Source: an uncultured Pelagibacteraceae bacterium (lineage in GTDB: Bacteria; Pseudomonadota; Alphaproteobacteria; Pelagibacterales; Pelagibacteraceae). Taken from it: 64,000 bases of DNA. The stretch spans positions 112,399 through 176,398 of the forward strand of contig CACJSY010000001.1 in NCBI GenBank assembly GCA_902596205.1, read 5' to 3'. Position numbers and translations under genes: made by a program. Positions 17,614 through 26,552 of the stretch are shown in pieces (the first letter of the stretch is position 1; the number at the start of each line of letters is the position of its first letter). Below the pieces are notes generated by a model. That model searched no databases and had not been told where the DNA came from. It saw only the letters and a program-made list of their open reading frames with translations.

Positions 17614-17910
17614 TTATTTTTTAGTTTTTGAAATTCCCATTATGTCAGACTCTTTCATAATGCTGTATTCTTTACCGTCAATTTTCACTTCAGTTCCAGA
17701 CCACTTTCCAAAAAGAACTATATCTCCAACTTTAACATCCATTGGAGCAACTTTGCCATCCTCATTTTTTGTACCAGGTCCCACAGCAACTACTTCACCT
17801 TCTTGAGGCTTTTCTTTTGCTGTATCTGGAATAATAATACCACCGGCAGTTTTTTCCTCACTGTCCAGCACTTTAATAAGCACGCGATCGTGCAGGGGTC
17901 TAAATTTCAT
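17614..17910 (-). CDS. groS: Co-chaperonin GroES (10 kDa)
   Basis: GroES is the heptameric lid of the GroEL chamber. The 98-residue sequence has the family start [19 protein letters not shown], the mobile loop [15 protein letters not shown] (about residues 21-35) that contacts GroEL, and [37 protein letters not shown] and the C-terminal [11 protein letters not shown] Shine-Dalgarno GGAGAAAA precedes the ATG at 17910. It is the first gene of groES-groEL; the upstream region carries a heat-shock type promoter at 17946-17973. Confidence 0.97.
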   Translation of the reverse strand: MKFRPLHDRVLIKVLDSEEKTAGGIIIPDTAKEKPQEGEVVAVGPGTKNEDGKVAPMDVKVGDIVLFGKWSGTEVKIDGKEYSIMKESDIMGISKTKK

Positions 17911-17945
17911 ATATATTTTCTCCTATAAATTCTAATGTAGTGCTG

Positions 17946-17973
17946 ATATGGTATGTTTTAACTATATTTCAAG
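17946..17973 (-). promoter_or_regulatory. Sigma-32-type heat-shock promoter of groES-groEL
   Basis: On the minus strand, CTTGAAA (17973-17967) is an exact match to the RpoH -35 consensus. After 14 bp it is followed by ACCATAT (17952-17946), close to the CCCATNT -10 consensus. The start site would fall near 17938, about 28 bp before the groES ATG. I found no CIRCE inverted repeat (HrcA operator) here, so control is probably by RpoH alone. Confidence 0.75.
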
Positions 17974-18039
17974 AGTAAAAATCATTAAAAAAACCAATAA
18001 ATACTATATTTTGTGTAGATTAAGGAGAGAATTAATATT

Positions 18040-18846
18040 TTGAGAGAATTAAAACACCTATCAGAGATATTTGAGAACTATGACACCTTTGTAATAGATT
18101 TATGGGGAGTAATGCATAATGGAGTTGTTCTCAATTCAAAAGCAATAGATGCAATAAATCAATTAAAAAATAACGCTAAAAAAATAGTCTTTTTATCAAA
18201 TGCTCCAAGACCAAGTTTTCAAGTTGTAAATTTTTTATTAAAAATGAAAATGGATAAGAAATTCCTCACCAATGTAATAACATCTGGAGAAGCAGCAATG
18301 CACGCAATTAATAATAAACAATTTGGAAAGACATTTTTCCACTTAGGTCCACCCAGAGATACAGATGTTTTCGAAAAAGTAAAAGAAAACAAAACTGAAC
18401 TTGAAAAATGTGATTTTATTTTATGTACCGGTTTATTCGATGAACATGAAGATGACTTAGAATTTTATAAAGTATTTTTAAAAAAACATATCACCAAAAA
18501 ATTAGTCTGCACAAATCCAGATTTAACCGTTCACAGAGGAAATGTAGAAGAATTATGTGCAGGTTCTATCGCAAAAGAATTTGAAAAACTTGGCGGCGAA
18601 GTAATTTATTTTGGGAAACCATACAATGAAATATATAAAATGTGCTTTAATTCAAATGAAAAAGTTTTAGCTATAGGAGATAATTTAAGAACTGATATTA
18701 GAGGAGCAAATAATTTGAGTATAGATTGTTTGTTTATTACAGATGGAGTTCATAGAGATGAATATAAAAATGTTTCTGAATTAGATACTCTTTTAAAAAA
18801 ATATAATGTGAAAGCAAATTTTTTTCAGAATGAATTAAAATGGTAG
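18040..18846 (+). CDS. HAD-superfamily class IIA hydrolase (NagD-like phosphatase)
   Basis: This 268-residue predicted sugar- or nucleotide-phosphate phosphatase shows all HAD motifs: nucleophile aspartate in FVIDLWGVMHNG (about residue 20-31), motif II in IVFLSNAPRPSF, lysine in FGKPYNEIYKMCF, and metal-binding aspartates in LAIGDNLRTDIRGANN. The cap between motifs II and III is the class IIA type. The start is TTG at 18040, preceded by AAGGAGAGAATTAATATT; no ATG lies before the first motif. It may head a plus-strand run with ribF, ileS, lspA, bamF and pgi. The substrate is unknown. Confidence 0.88.
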   Translation: MRELKHLSEIFENYDTFVIDLWGVMHNGVVLNSKAIDAINQLKNNAKKIVFLSNAPRPSFQVVNFLLKMKMDKKFLTNVITSGEAAMHAINNKQFGKTFFHLGPPRDTDVFEKVKENKTELEKCDFILCTGLFDEHEDDLEFYKVFLKKHITKKLVCTNPDLTVHRGNVEELCAGSIAKEFEKLGGEVIYFGKPYNEIYKMCFNSNEKVLAIGDNLRTDIRGANNLSIDCLFITDGVHRDEYKNVSELDTLLKKYNVKANFFQNELKW

Positions 18847-18847
18847 T

Positions 18848-19756
18848 ATGAAAATTTATAATAATGTTAAATTAAATCGTAATCACTTAAATAGTGTTAT
18901 TGCAATTGGTAATTTTGATGGTTTACATTTGGGACATCAAAAAGTTCTCAACGAAGCAAAACAAAAAGCAAAAAGGAAAAGATTGCCTTTTGGCGTTATA
19001 ACTTTTGAGCCAGTTCCAGTAATGTTTTTTGATAAAAAAATAAAGAATCACAGAATTAATTCTCTCGAGCAAAAAAAATTAATGCTTAAGATTTTTAAGC
19101 TCGATTTCTTAATTATAATCAAATTTAATAAAGAATTTTCATCTTTATCTGCTGAAAAGTTTATTGAAAAAATAATTTATAAAAAAACAAAGTGCAAATA
19201 TTTATATGTGAGTAAAAACTTTAGGTTTGGTTTTAAAAGACGAGGTAACATTCAAACACTAAAAAAATTTGAGAAACTATACGGTTATAAAAATATAATT
19301 ACAAAACCATTTAAAAAAAATAATAGAATTATTTCATCTACGATTGTTAGGAAAAAAATAAGAAAAGGAAAAATAAATGAAGTAAACAAATTTTTAAATC
19401 GAAATTGGAGTATTGAAGGAAAAGTTATCACAGGAAGAAAAAGAGGAAGAAAGATCGGCTTTCCTACATGTAACCTTAAACTTCATAGTTATGTAATTCC
19501 TCGTTTAGGAGTTTACTCAGTGAGAGTTAAATCAAAATATTTTATCAAAAATGGCATATCAAATGTTGGTTATAGACCAACATTTAATGGACAAAATTTA
19601 TTATTAGAGACAAATATCTTTGGAATTAATAGAAATTTATATAATAAAGTAATAACTGTTTATTTTAAAAAATTTATAAGACCAGAGAAAAAATTTAAAG
19701 ACTTTAAATTTTTAAAAAAACAAATAAAACTTGATATACAGCAAGCAAAAAAATAA
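18848..19756 (+). CDS. ribF: Bifunctional riboflavin kinase / FMN adenylyltransferase
   Basis: RibF makes FMN and FAD from riboflavin. Residues 1-170 form the adenylyltransferase, with SVIAIGNFDGLHLGHQKVL (HxGH-type nucleotide site at about 15-33), GVITFEPVP and the ISSTIVRKKIRKGKI motif. Residues from about 185 form the kinase domain with GRKRGRKIGFPTCNL, YRPTFNGQNLLLETNIFG and the LKKQIKLDIQQAKK end. The protein is very rich in lysine and arginine and the region very AT-rich. The ATG at 18848 follows the HAD gene stop by 1 bp, and its TAA shares a base with the ileS ATG. RibF next to ileS and lspA is a common bacterial order. Confidence 0.94.
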   Translation: MKIYNNVKLNRNHLNSVIAIGNFDGLHLGHQKVLNEAKQKAKRKRLPFGVITFEPVPVMFFDKKIKNHRINSLEQKKLMLKIFKLDFLIIIKFNKEFSSLSAEKFIEKIIYKKTKCKYLYVSKNFRFGFKRRGNIQTLKKFEKLYGYKNIITKPFKKNNRIISSTIVRKKIRKGKINEVNKFLNRNWSIEGKVITGRKRGRKIGFPTCNLKLHSYVIPRLGVYSVRVKSKYFIKNGISNVGYRPTFNGQNLLLETNIFGINRNLYNKVITVYFKKFIRPEKKFKDFKFLKKQIKLDIQQAKK

Positions 19757-22485
19757 TGTCTAAAGACACTCTTCAACTTCCAAAAACAGCTTTCTCGATG
19801 AAAGCTAGCTTACCAATCAAAGAACCTGAAATTTTAAAGAGATGGGAAAAAAGCAAAATTTTTGACAAGCTGAGAAAAGATTCAAAAGGTAGAGAAAAAT
19901 TTATACTACATGATGGCCCTCCTTATGCCAATGGGCACATACATATGGGAACAGCTTTAAACAAAATATTAAAAGATATTATTACTCGTTTCCATCAAAT
20001 GAACGGCAAAGACTCAGTTTACGTTCCAGGTTGGGACTGTCATGGATTACCAATTGAGTGGAAAATAGAGGAACAATATAAAAAAAAGAAAAAAAATAAA
20101 GATGAAGTTCCAATAAAGGACTTTAGACAAGAATGTAGAGAGTTTGCAAAGAGCTGGATTGAAGTTCACATTAAGGAGTTCAAACGATTAGGCGTAATAG
20201 GTGATTTCGACAACTACTATTCTACAATGAGTTATGAAGCTGAAGCTCAAATTGTGAGAGAACTGGGAAAATTTCTTTTAGACGGCAGTTTGTATCAGGG
20301 TTTCAAACCTGTGCTGTGGTCAACAGTTGAAAAAACTGCCTTAGCCGACGCAGAGGTTGAGTATTTGGACCACACATCTAATACTATTTACGTAGCTTTT
20401 AAGGTGGTCAAAACTAAAAAAGATTTTTTAAAAAATACAAATGTTATAATTTGGACAACAACTCCTTGGACTATACCAGCTAATCGAGCATTAGCCTTCA
20501 ATAGTAATATAGAATATTCAATTTTGGAAATAAATGATCTTGAACATTTTAAAGAAAAAAAAATCGTAGTAGCAAAAAATTTAATTAAATCAATAACTGA
20601 GGAGTGTGAAATAAAAAATTTTAAAGAAATTAAGACTTTTAAAGGATCAGAATTTGAGGGAACTGTTTGTAGCCATCCTTTTGTTAAAATGAATTTTAAT
20701 TATGACGTGCCAATGTTAGATGCGCAATTCGTTAATTTAGAACAAGGTACTGGGATCGTACATTGTGCACCAAGCCACGGTCCTGATGATTTTAATTTAT
20801 GTTTAAAAAATAACATATCTTCTCGTTATACTGTCGATAACTCAGGCCTTTATACAAAAGAGATACCTTATTTTACTAATACACACATATTTAAAGCAGA
20901 TCCATTAGTTATAGAAAAACTGAAAGAGCAAAATAAACTCCTTAAGCACGATAAATTAAATCATAGCTATCCCCACTCATGGAGATCTAAAGCACCTTTG
21001 ATTTATAGAGCAACACCTCAATGGTTTATATCTATGCAAAAAAATAAACTTAGAGATAAAGCAATTAAAGCAATAAATGAAACTGTTTTTTATCCAAACA
21101 AAGGAAAAGAACGTTTATTATCAATGGTTGAAGGTAGGCCAGACTGGTGTGTGTCGAGACAAAGAGTTTGGGGAGTACCATTACCAATTTTCATTAATAA
21201 AAAAACTAAAGAACCTCTGAAAGATCAAAAAGTAATCGACAGAATTGCTGATATATATGAAAAACAAGGATCTGATTGTTGGTTTACAGACGACCCTAAA
21301 ACTTTTCTAGGAAAAGATTATAATCCGGAGGATTATGAAAAACTAAGTGATATTGTAGAGGTATGGTTTGATAGTGGATCTACACATAGTTTTGTTCTAG
21401 AAAAAAGAAAAGATTTAAAATGGCCTGCAGACATGTATCTAGAAGGATCTGATCAACACAGAGGTTGGTTTCACTCTTCTTTGCTAGAGTCTTGCGGAAC
21501 AAGAGGAAAAGCTCCCTTCGAAAGTATTTTATCACATGGATTTGTTGTTGATGGAAAAGGAATGAAAATGTCAAAATCCATGGGCAATGTAATTTTACCT
21601 GAGGATATTTTAAAAAATTATGGTGCAGATATTCTTAGAGCTTGGGTTGCAGCTTCAGATTATGCCGAAGATTTGAGAATAGATAAAAGTATTTTAACTC
21701 AACATGCTGAATCTTACAGAAAAATCAGAAATACCTTTAGATTTATGCTTGGTAATTTAAAAGATAATTTTGAAAAACAAAACTTTGAAAAAATTAAACT
21801 AAATGAATTCGAGGAATTAGAGCAATTTATTTTGCATAAATTATTTTTAATAGATAAATCTGTTGATAAAAATTTAGAAAATTATAATTTTCATAAACTT
21901 TATAAGGAATTATTAAACTTTTGCACGCTTGATCTTTCTTCTTTTTATTTTGATATTAGAAAAGATGTTCTTTACTGCGATAGTATAAACTCAAAAAAAA
22001 GAAAAAATTGTGTAATTGTTTTAAACATAATTTTAGAAAGCTTATTAAAGTGGTTTGCTCCAATTTTAGTTTTTACTACAGAGGAAATTTATAGCTTACT
22101 AAACAAAAGTAATGATGAAAGTATACATGAAAATCAATTTGTAAAAATTCCATCACATTGGGAAAATGATAAGCTAAATGAAAAATGGACAGATCTATTT
22201 AAAATTAAACAAGAAGCAAATATTGCAATTGAAGAGAAAAGAGCTAACAAAGAAATTGGGTCAAGTTTAGAGGCAGAAATTAAACTTACGTTGAAGAAGG
22301 AGAAATTTGAACTTCTCGATAAGTTGGATTTAGCTGATTATTTTATAGTTTCAAAAGCAGAGAAAAAATTATCAAATAATGATGAAATCAAGATTGAAGT
22401 GAAAAAAGCTCAAGGGAAAAAATGCGAAAGATGTTGGAAAATTTTAGAAAAAAAATGCCAAAGAGAAAGTTGTCCAGTAAAATAG
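19756..22485 (+). CDS. ileS: Isoleucyl-tRNA synthetase
   Basis: This class Ia synthetase has an editing domain. The HIGH-type motif is PPYANGHIHMGTALNKILKD at about residue 55-74. The editing domain carries WTTTPWTIPANRALAF and GTGIVHCAPSHGPDDF, the tryptophan-rich motif is WFDSGSTHSFVL, and KMSKS occurs in GKGMKMSKSMGNVI near residue 600. The last 20 residues hold a Cys-rich zinc module (KCERCWK then KCQRESCPVK), typical of the bacterial form. At 909 residues it is of ordinary length. The start shares a base with the ribF stop (TAATG), and lspA follows after 12 bp. Confidence 0.97.
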   Translation: MSKDTLQLPKTAFSMKASLPIKEPEILKRWEKSKIFDKLRKDSKGREKFILHDGPPYANGHIHMGTALNKILKDIITRFHQMNGKDSVYVPGWDCHGLPIEWKIEEQYKKKKKNKDEVPIKDFRQECREFAKSWIEVHIKEFKRLGVIGDFDNYYSTMSYEAEAQIVRELGKFLLDGSLYQGFKPVLWSTVEKTALADAEVEYLDHTSNTIYVAFKVVKTKKDFLKNTNVIIWTTTPWTIPANRALAFNSNIEYSILEINDLEHFKEKKIVVAKNLIKSITEECEIKNFKEIKTFKGSEFEGTVCSHPFVKMNFNYDVPMLDAQFVNLEQGTGIVHCAPSHGPDDFNLCLKNNISSRYTVDNSGLYTKEIPYFTNTHIFKADPLVIEKLKEQNKLLKHDKLNHSYPHSWRSKAPLIYRATPQWFISMQKNKLRDKAIKAINETVFYPNKGKERLLSMVEGRPDWCVSRQRVWGVPLPIFINKKTKEPLKDQKVIDRIADIYEKQGSDCWFTDDPKTFLGKDYNPEDYEKLSDIVEVWFDSGSTHSFVLEKRKDLKWPADMYLEGSDQHRGWFHSSLLESCGTRGKAPFESILSHGFVVDGKGMKMSKSMGNVILPEDILKNYGADILRAWVAASDYAEDLRIDKSILTQHAESYRKIRNTFRFMLGNLKDNFEKQNFEKIKLNEFEELEQFILHKLFLIDKSVDKNLENYNFHKLYKELLNFCTLDLSSFYFDIRKDVLYCDSINSKKRKNCVIVLNIILESLLKWFAPILVFTTEEIYSLLNKSNDESIHENQFVKIPSHWENDKLNEKWTDLFKIKQEANIAIEEKRANKEIGSSLEAEIKLTLKKEKFELLDKLDLADYFIVSKAEKKLSNNDEIKIEVKKAQGKKCERCWKILEKKCQRESCPVK

Positions 22486-22497
22486 AAAGACAATATT

Positions 22498-22989
22498 TTG
22501 ATTGATCTTAAAGAAATTAAAAACAAAATCGTTACAAAAAATAATCTTTATTGTTTGATAGTTATTTTAATAATTTTTTTTTTAGATAGATATACAAAGT
22601 TACTTATTTTAGACAATTTTAGTGAGAATTCATATTATTTAAACGATTATATCAATTTAGATTTAATTTGGAATATCGGCATTGGTTTCGGATTTTTAAG
22701 CACAGACTCATTCCTAATATATAACTTAATTACACTTTTAATTGGATTAGTAATATTGTCATTATTTTATTTTTTAGTTTTATCAGAAATAATAGATAAA
22801 TTAATTTACTCTGTTATAATTGGAGGCGCATTAGGAAATTTTTATGATAGGTTGGTTTATAATGCTGTGCCAGATTTTATTGACATTCATTATAAAAACT
22901 TTCACTGGTTTACTTTTAATGTAGCAGATATATTTATAACTATAGGAATATTAATTTTTATTCTAAGAAGTTTTTTTGTTAAAAATTAA
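22498..22989 (+). CDS. lspA: Lipoprotein signal peptidase (signal peptidase II)
   Basis: LspA is an inner-membrane aspartic protease that cleaves prolipoproteins at the lipobox cysteine. The 163-residue protein has four hydrophobic spans. The conserved blocks are LDRYTK (usually D-TK), WNIGIGFGF (the NxGxAFG motif, with Ile in place of Ala), and the two catalytic-aspartate boxes GGALGNFYDRL and VPDFIDIHYKNFHWFTFNVADIFI. The start codon appears to be TTG at 22498; no ATG precedes the conserved region. The very next gene encodes a lipoprotein, a likely substrate. Confidence 0.92.
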   Translation: MIDLKEIKNKIVTKNNLYCLIVILIIFFLDRYTKLLILDNFSENSYYLNDYINLDLIWNIGIGFGFLSTDSFLIYNLITLLIGLVILSLFYFLVLSEIIDKLIYSVIIGGALGNFYDRLVYNAVPDFIDIHYKNFHWFTFNVADIFITIGILIFILRSFFVKN

Positions 22990-22991
22990 AT

Positions 22992-23300
22992 ATGAAAAAT
23001 TCGAACATTTTACTTATAACTTTTTTTCTTTTTATTTCCTGTGCGAGTTTGGATGATGCAGGCAAAGTTTTAAGAAACGAAAAAATTAAGACAACTGATG
23101 AATTTCTCGTTGAGAAAAGGGACCCGCTTGTTTTTCCACCGGATTTCGATAAAATACCTGAACCTGGAACAAAAGAAAAAATACAAACAAGTGAGGAAGA
23201 AAGAATTAAAAAAATACTTAAAGCTAATGAACAAAAAAATGTATCTAATAGCAATTCATCTTCTGTAGAAGACTCGATATTAAATAAAATCCGTAAGTGA
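22992..23300 (+). CDS. BamF-like outer-membrane lipoprotein (DUF3035 type)
   Basis: This 102-residue protein has a lipoprotein signal: basic MKNSN, a hydrophobic core and the lipobox LFISC, with cysteine at about residue 17. Mature residues include DEFLVEKRDPLVFPPDFDKIPEPG, which fits the alphaproteobacterial DUF3035 family described as the BamF component of the beta-barrel assembly machinery. The rest is polar, low-complexity and possibly coiled coil. It starts 2 bp after lspA, whose product would process it, and its TGA overlaps the pgi GTG start (GTGA). The family assignment rests on the short central motif. Confidence 0.7.
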   Translation: MKNSNILLITFFLFISCASLDDAGKVLRNEKIKTTDEFLVEKRDPLVFPPDFDKIPEPGTKEKIQTSEEERIKKILKANEQKNVSNSNSSSVEDSILNKIRK

Positions 23301-24511
23301 ATAATAATAATCTAACTTTAAAAAATAATCTTTATTTCAATAAAAAGATAAGTTCATTTCATAAGCTAAATAAAAAATTTGATAAAATATATACTAACTT
23401 AAAAAGAGAAATTAAGAATAAAAACAAAACTTTAAATGTTCTAGATGATAAATTTAAATTAAATTTTAGATTAAAGGATCTAAGTAAATATAAAAAATTT
23501 AAGACCATCGTTATCATTGGTATGGGTGGATCTATATTAGGGGCGAATGCAATTTATGATTTTTTTAGATTTACAATAAAAAAAAAAGTTTATTTTTTTG
23601 ATGATTTAGATGAAAATAAATTGTCTTCGCTAAAAAAAAAAGAATATTTACCAAAAATTCTTTTTATAATTATATCTAAGTCAGGAAATACCATAGAAAC
23701 ATTATCTAATACTTTTGCATTAAATATAATTAAGAAAAACTCTAAAAATATCATTTTGATTTCAGAAAGAAAAAATAATGTATTATTTTCTTTATCAAAA
23801 AAACTTAACTTGTTTTACATAGAACATAACCCAAATATTGGAGGAAGGTACTCAGTTCTATCAGAAGTTGGAATTATTCCTGCATATTTAATGGGAATAA
23901 ACATAAATAGATTAAGATCAAAAATTTCGGACAGTTTAAATAAAAAAAATAAAATTTATTTAAAAAAAAGCACAACTAACCTTGTTAAAATCTTGAAATC
24001 AAAAAAATTTAATAGCTTAATTTTATTAAATTACGCTCCCAACTTAAAAAAATTGTTATACTGGTGCCAGCAATTGATAGCCGAAAGTCTTGGAAAACAA
24101 GGCAAGGGTTTATTACCAGTAATATCAAATGCTCCAAAAGATCATCATAGTTTGTTACAACTTTATTTAGATGGACCTAAAGATAAATTATTTTATATTT
24201 TCAGTTTCGAAAAAAAATTTAAACAAAAAATAAATTTTGGTAAAAAGTTTGAAGGATTAAATTTTATTAAAAAGAAAAGTATAAGCACTATAAAAATTGC
24301 TCAAAAAAATGCTTTAATAAAGTCGTTATTACAAAATAAAACTCCAATTAGAGAGTTTAAAATTAAAAAGTCCAACGAAGAAACACTAGGACAATTATTT
24401 TCATACTTTATAATTGAGACTATAATTGTTGGCAAAATGCTGAATATCAATCCATATGATCAACCTGCTGTCGAAAAGGTTAAGCTTTATACTAAAAAAT
24501 TTCTTAAATAA
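23297..24511 (+). CDS. pgi: Glucose-6-phosphate isomerase
   Basis: Pgi interconverts glucose-6-phosphate and fructose-6-phosphate. The 404-residue protein is shorter than the roughly 550-residue enterobacterial enzyme. It has the two SIS domains: VIIGMGGSILGANAIYDFF (about 72-90), ISKSGNTIETLSNTFAL (phosphate loop), GGRYSVLSEVGIIPAYLMG, the glutamate-containing ESLGKQGKGLLPV, DHHSLLQLYLDGP and the C-terminal PYDQPAVEKVKLYTKKFLK. It is unusually lysine- and asparagine-rich, in line with local base composition. The start is GTG overlapping the lipoprotein stop; the last 8 bp overlap the facing rsmD gene. Confidence 0.9.
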   Translation: MNNNNLTLKNNLYFNKKISSFHKLNKKFDKIYTNLKREIKNKNKTLNVLDDKFKLNFRLKDLSKYKKFKTIVIIGMGGSILGANAIYDFFRFTIKKKVYFFDDLDENKLSSLKKKEYLPKILFIIISKSGNTIETLSNTFALNIIKKNSKNIILISERKNNVLFSLSKKLNLFYIEHNPNIGGRYSVLSEVGIIPAYLMGININRLRSKISDSLNKKNKIYLKKSTTNLVKILKSKKFNSLILLNYAPNLKKLLYWCQQLIAESLGKQGKGLLPVISNAPKDHHSLLQLYLDGPKDKLFYIFSFEKKFKQKINFGKKFEGLNFIKKKSISTIKIAQKNALIKSLLQNKTPIREFKIKKSNEETLGQLFSYFIIETIIVGKMLNINPYDQPAVEKVKLYTKKFLK

Positions 24512-25061
24512 ATTTTCCGAAAAATATTTTTGATCTAGCATACTGCTTGGTTTCTACAATATGAAGTATATTTCCAAAATTTTCTTTTGATCTTTTTTCT
24601 CTATGAATTATTACAATATGATTTTCTTCAAAAATTTTTCTATTTTTAATCAACTCCAGATTAAGAAAATAATTTTCGTCAGCAAATGGAGGATCTAAAA
24701 AAAAAATATTAAATTTTTCTTCCAATCTGCTTAAAACATTTTCAATTTTATCAGTAAAAATTTTTGATTTTTGAAAGATAGATAATTTTTTTAGGTTTTC
24801 TTTTAAGATATTGGAAGCATTAATGTCTTTCTCAATAAAGGTAACTCTTTTTGCATTTCTTGAAAGCGATTCTATTCCAAAAGATCCTACACCAGAATAT
24901 AAATCTAAAATATTTGCATTTTGAATATCTGTTTTAATTAGATTGGAGTGATTTAAGATATTAAAAATACTCTCTTTAACCGAGTCTTTAAGGGGACGAG
25001 TATTCTTATTTTTTAAAAAATTTATAGATTTACCTTTTAAAGTGCCGCTTATAATTCTCAT
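24504..25061 (-). CDS. rsmD: 16S rRNA (guanine966-N2)-methyltransferase
   Basis: RsmD methylates G966 of 16S rRNA in the small subunit. The 185-residue protein starts MRIISGTLKGKSINFL (family signature RIIxGxxKGR) and has RPLKDSVKESIFNIL, the SAM-binding glycine motif LDLYSGVGSFGIESLSR (about 50-66) and the catalytic FFLDPPFAD (DPPF, about 118-126). It overlaps the upstream purD by 32 bp and the facing pgi end by 8 bp. Both overlaps reflect extreme compaction, and no separate promoter is possible except within purD. Confidence 0.93.
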   Translation of the reverse strand: MRIISGTLKGKSINFLKNKNTRPLKDSVKESIFNILNHSNLIKTDIQNANILDLYSGVGSFGIESLSRNAKRVTFIEKDINASNILKENLKKLSIFQKSKIFTDKIENVLSRLEEKFNIFFLDPPFADENYFLNLELIKNRKIFEENHIVIIHREKRSKENFGNILHIVETKQYARSKIFFGKFI

Positions 25062-26325
25062 TTTTATTAATTACCCTCCAACCTATATCACTGCGATGAA
25101 ATCCATTTTTCCAACCCAATCTTTTAATATTTGAAATTATTTTTTTTCTTATCTTTAAAAAATTATTTCCAATAGAAGTTATATTTAAAACTCTACCACC
25201 AGATGACACAATTTTATCATCAATATATTTTGTTCCCGCATGATATATATAATCACCTTTAGATAATTTAACTTTATTTAAATTTTTAATTTGTGAGTTT
25301 TTCTTATATTTACCAGGGTAACCCCTTGAACATAAAACAATAGTCATGCTTTTTTTTTTAATCCATTTAATTTTAATACTTTGTAATTTATTAAAGATAG
25401 CTTTTTCAAAAATTTTTATTATATCAGTTTTTAATCGTGGCAATATCACCTGGCATTCAGGATCACCCATTCTTATGTTATACTCTATTAAGTATGGTTC
25501 ATTCTTTTTAATCATTAAACCAACATATAAAAAACCAGTATAGGGGTTTTTTTTCTTTTTAAGAGCATTTAAAGTTGGTTTAATAATTTTAGATATTATC
25601 TTTTTCTCTAAAGATTTTGTTACAATCGGAGCAGGAGAGTATGCACCCATACCACCTGTGTTTGGACCTTTGTCTTTTTCATAAACACGTTTATGATCTT
25701 GAGCAGTTCCAAAAAACTTAAAATTATTATTGTCAACAATTACAAAATAACTTGCTTCTTCACCCTCTAAAAATTCTTCCAAAATTAATTTTTTTGAGGA
25801 CGCGAACTTTCCCATAAGTATTTCGTTAGAATGTTTAATTACCTTTTTTTTTGTATCACAAATCGTAACGCCTTTACCAGCCGCTAAGCCATCAGCTTTT
25901 ACAACAACAGGAAGTTTACAATTTTTTAAAAAATCATTAATCTGCTTTTTCTTATTGCAAATTTTAAATTTAGCAGTTGGAATATTATTTTGAGCACAAA
26001 TCATTTTCATAAAAGCTTTTGAACCTTCAAGTTTTGCGGCATATTTATTAGGACCAAAAACCTTTACTTTATTTTTCTTTAAAAAATTGACTATTCCTTT
26101 TACTAAGGGTTCTTCAGGCCCTACTACAACTAAGTCAATTTTATAAAATTTTATAAGTTTTAAGATTTTTTTAAAATTTAAAATATTCACGTCTACATTA
26201 GTAGCAATTTTAGATGTACCTGCATTACCTGGAAAACAAATGATATTATCAACTAGTCTTGAAAGAGATATCTTCTTGCACAAAGCATGCTCTCTACCAC
26301 CACTACCAATTAAACCAATATTCAT
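25030..26325 (-). CDS. purD: Phosphoribosylamine-glycine ligase (GAR synthetase)
   Basis: PurD makes glycinamide ribonucleotide in purine synthesis. The ATP-grasp protein shows MNIGLIGSGGREHALCKKI at the start, KVFGPNKYAAKLEGSKAFMK, VVKADGLAAGKGVTIC (ATP-grasp core, about 140-155), EFLEGEEASYFVIVD, DHKRVYEKDKGPNTGGMGAY and IEYNIRMGDPECQVILPRL. I start at ATG 26325 (431 residues); 22 further in-frame codons exist upstream, but they lack similarity to the family and would run into the divergent DUF2093 gene. The end overlaps rsmD by 32 bp. Confidence 0.95.
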   Translation of the reverse strand: MNIGLIGSGGREHALCKKISLSRLVDNIICFPGNAGTSKIATNVDVNILNFKKILKLIKFYKIDLVVVGPEEPLVKGIVNFLKKNKVKVFGPNKYAAKLEGSKAFMKMICAQNNIPTAKFKICNKKKQINDFLKNCKLPVVVKADGLAAGKGVTICDTKKKVIKHSNEILMGKFASSKKLILEEFLEGEEASYFVIVDNNNFKFFGTAQDHKRVYEKDKGPNTGGMGAYSPAPIVTKSLEKKIISKIIKPTLNALKKKKNPYTGFLYVGLMIKKNEPYLIEYNIRMGDPECQVILPRLKTDIIKIFEKAIFNKLQSIKIKWIKKKSMTIVLCSRGYPGKYKKNSQIKNLNKVKLSKGDYIYHAGTKYIDDKIVSSGGRVLNITSIGNNFLKIRKKIISNIKRLGWKNGFHRSDIGWRVINKNENYKRHFKR

Positions 26326-26353
26326 GTCAGAATATATAATGTATAATTTAAAG

Positions 26354-26548
26354 ATGAATAAAAAAAAAGCTAAACTTATTTTTAAACACAATTTTTTTGA
26401 GATAGTAGAAGAAGGAGATCATGTTTTATGCGCTGTATCGGGAAAAGAAATTAAATTACAAAATTTAAATTATTGGAATGTAGATTTACAAGAAGCTTAT
26501 TTTTCACCTATTGAAGTAAGTAAAAGATTAAAAAATTTGAAAAAATAA
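26354..26548 (+). CDS. DUF2093 family protein
   Basis: This 64-residue protein is of the alphaproteobacterial DUF2093 type: KLIFKHNFFEIVEEGDHVLC, AVSGKEIKLQNLNYWNVDLQ and EAYFSPIEVSKRL. The central pattern, V-x-CAVSGxxIxLxxLxYWxVxxQEAY, is what I recognise. The function of the family is not known to me. The start at 26354 lies 28 bp from the divergent purD ATG; longer in-frame readings would enter purD. Its end is 4 bp from the end of the facing lpxL gene. Confidence 0.8.
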   Translation: MNKKKAKLIFKHNFFEIVEEGDHVLCAVSGKEIKLQNLNYWNVDLQEAYFSPIEVSKRLKNLKK

Positions 26549-26552
26549 TATC

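Noticed and set aside
26240..26353. Longer reading of the DUF2093 gene
   Set aside because: It runs antisense through the purD N-terminus; the conserved part starts at ATG 26354.
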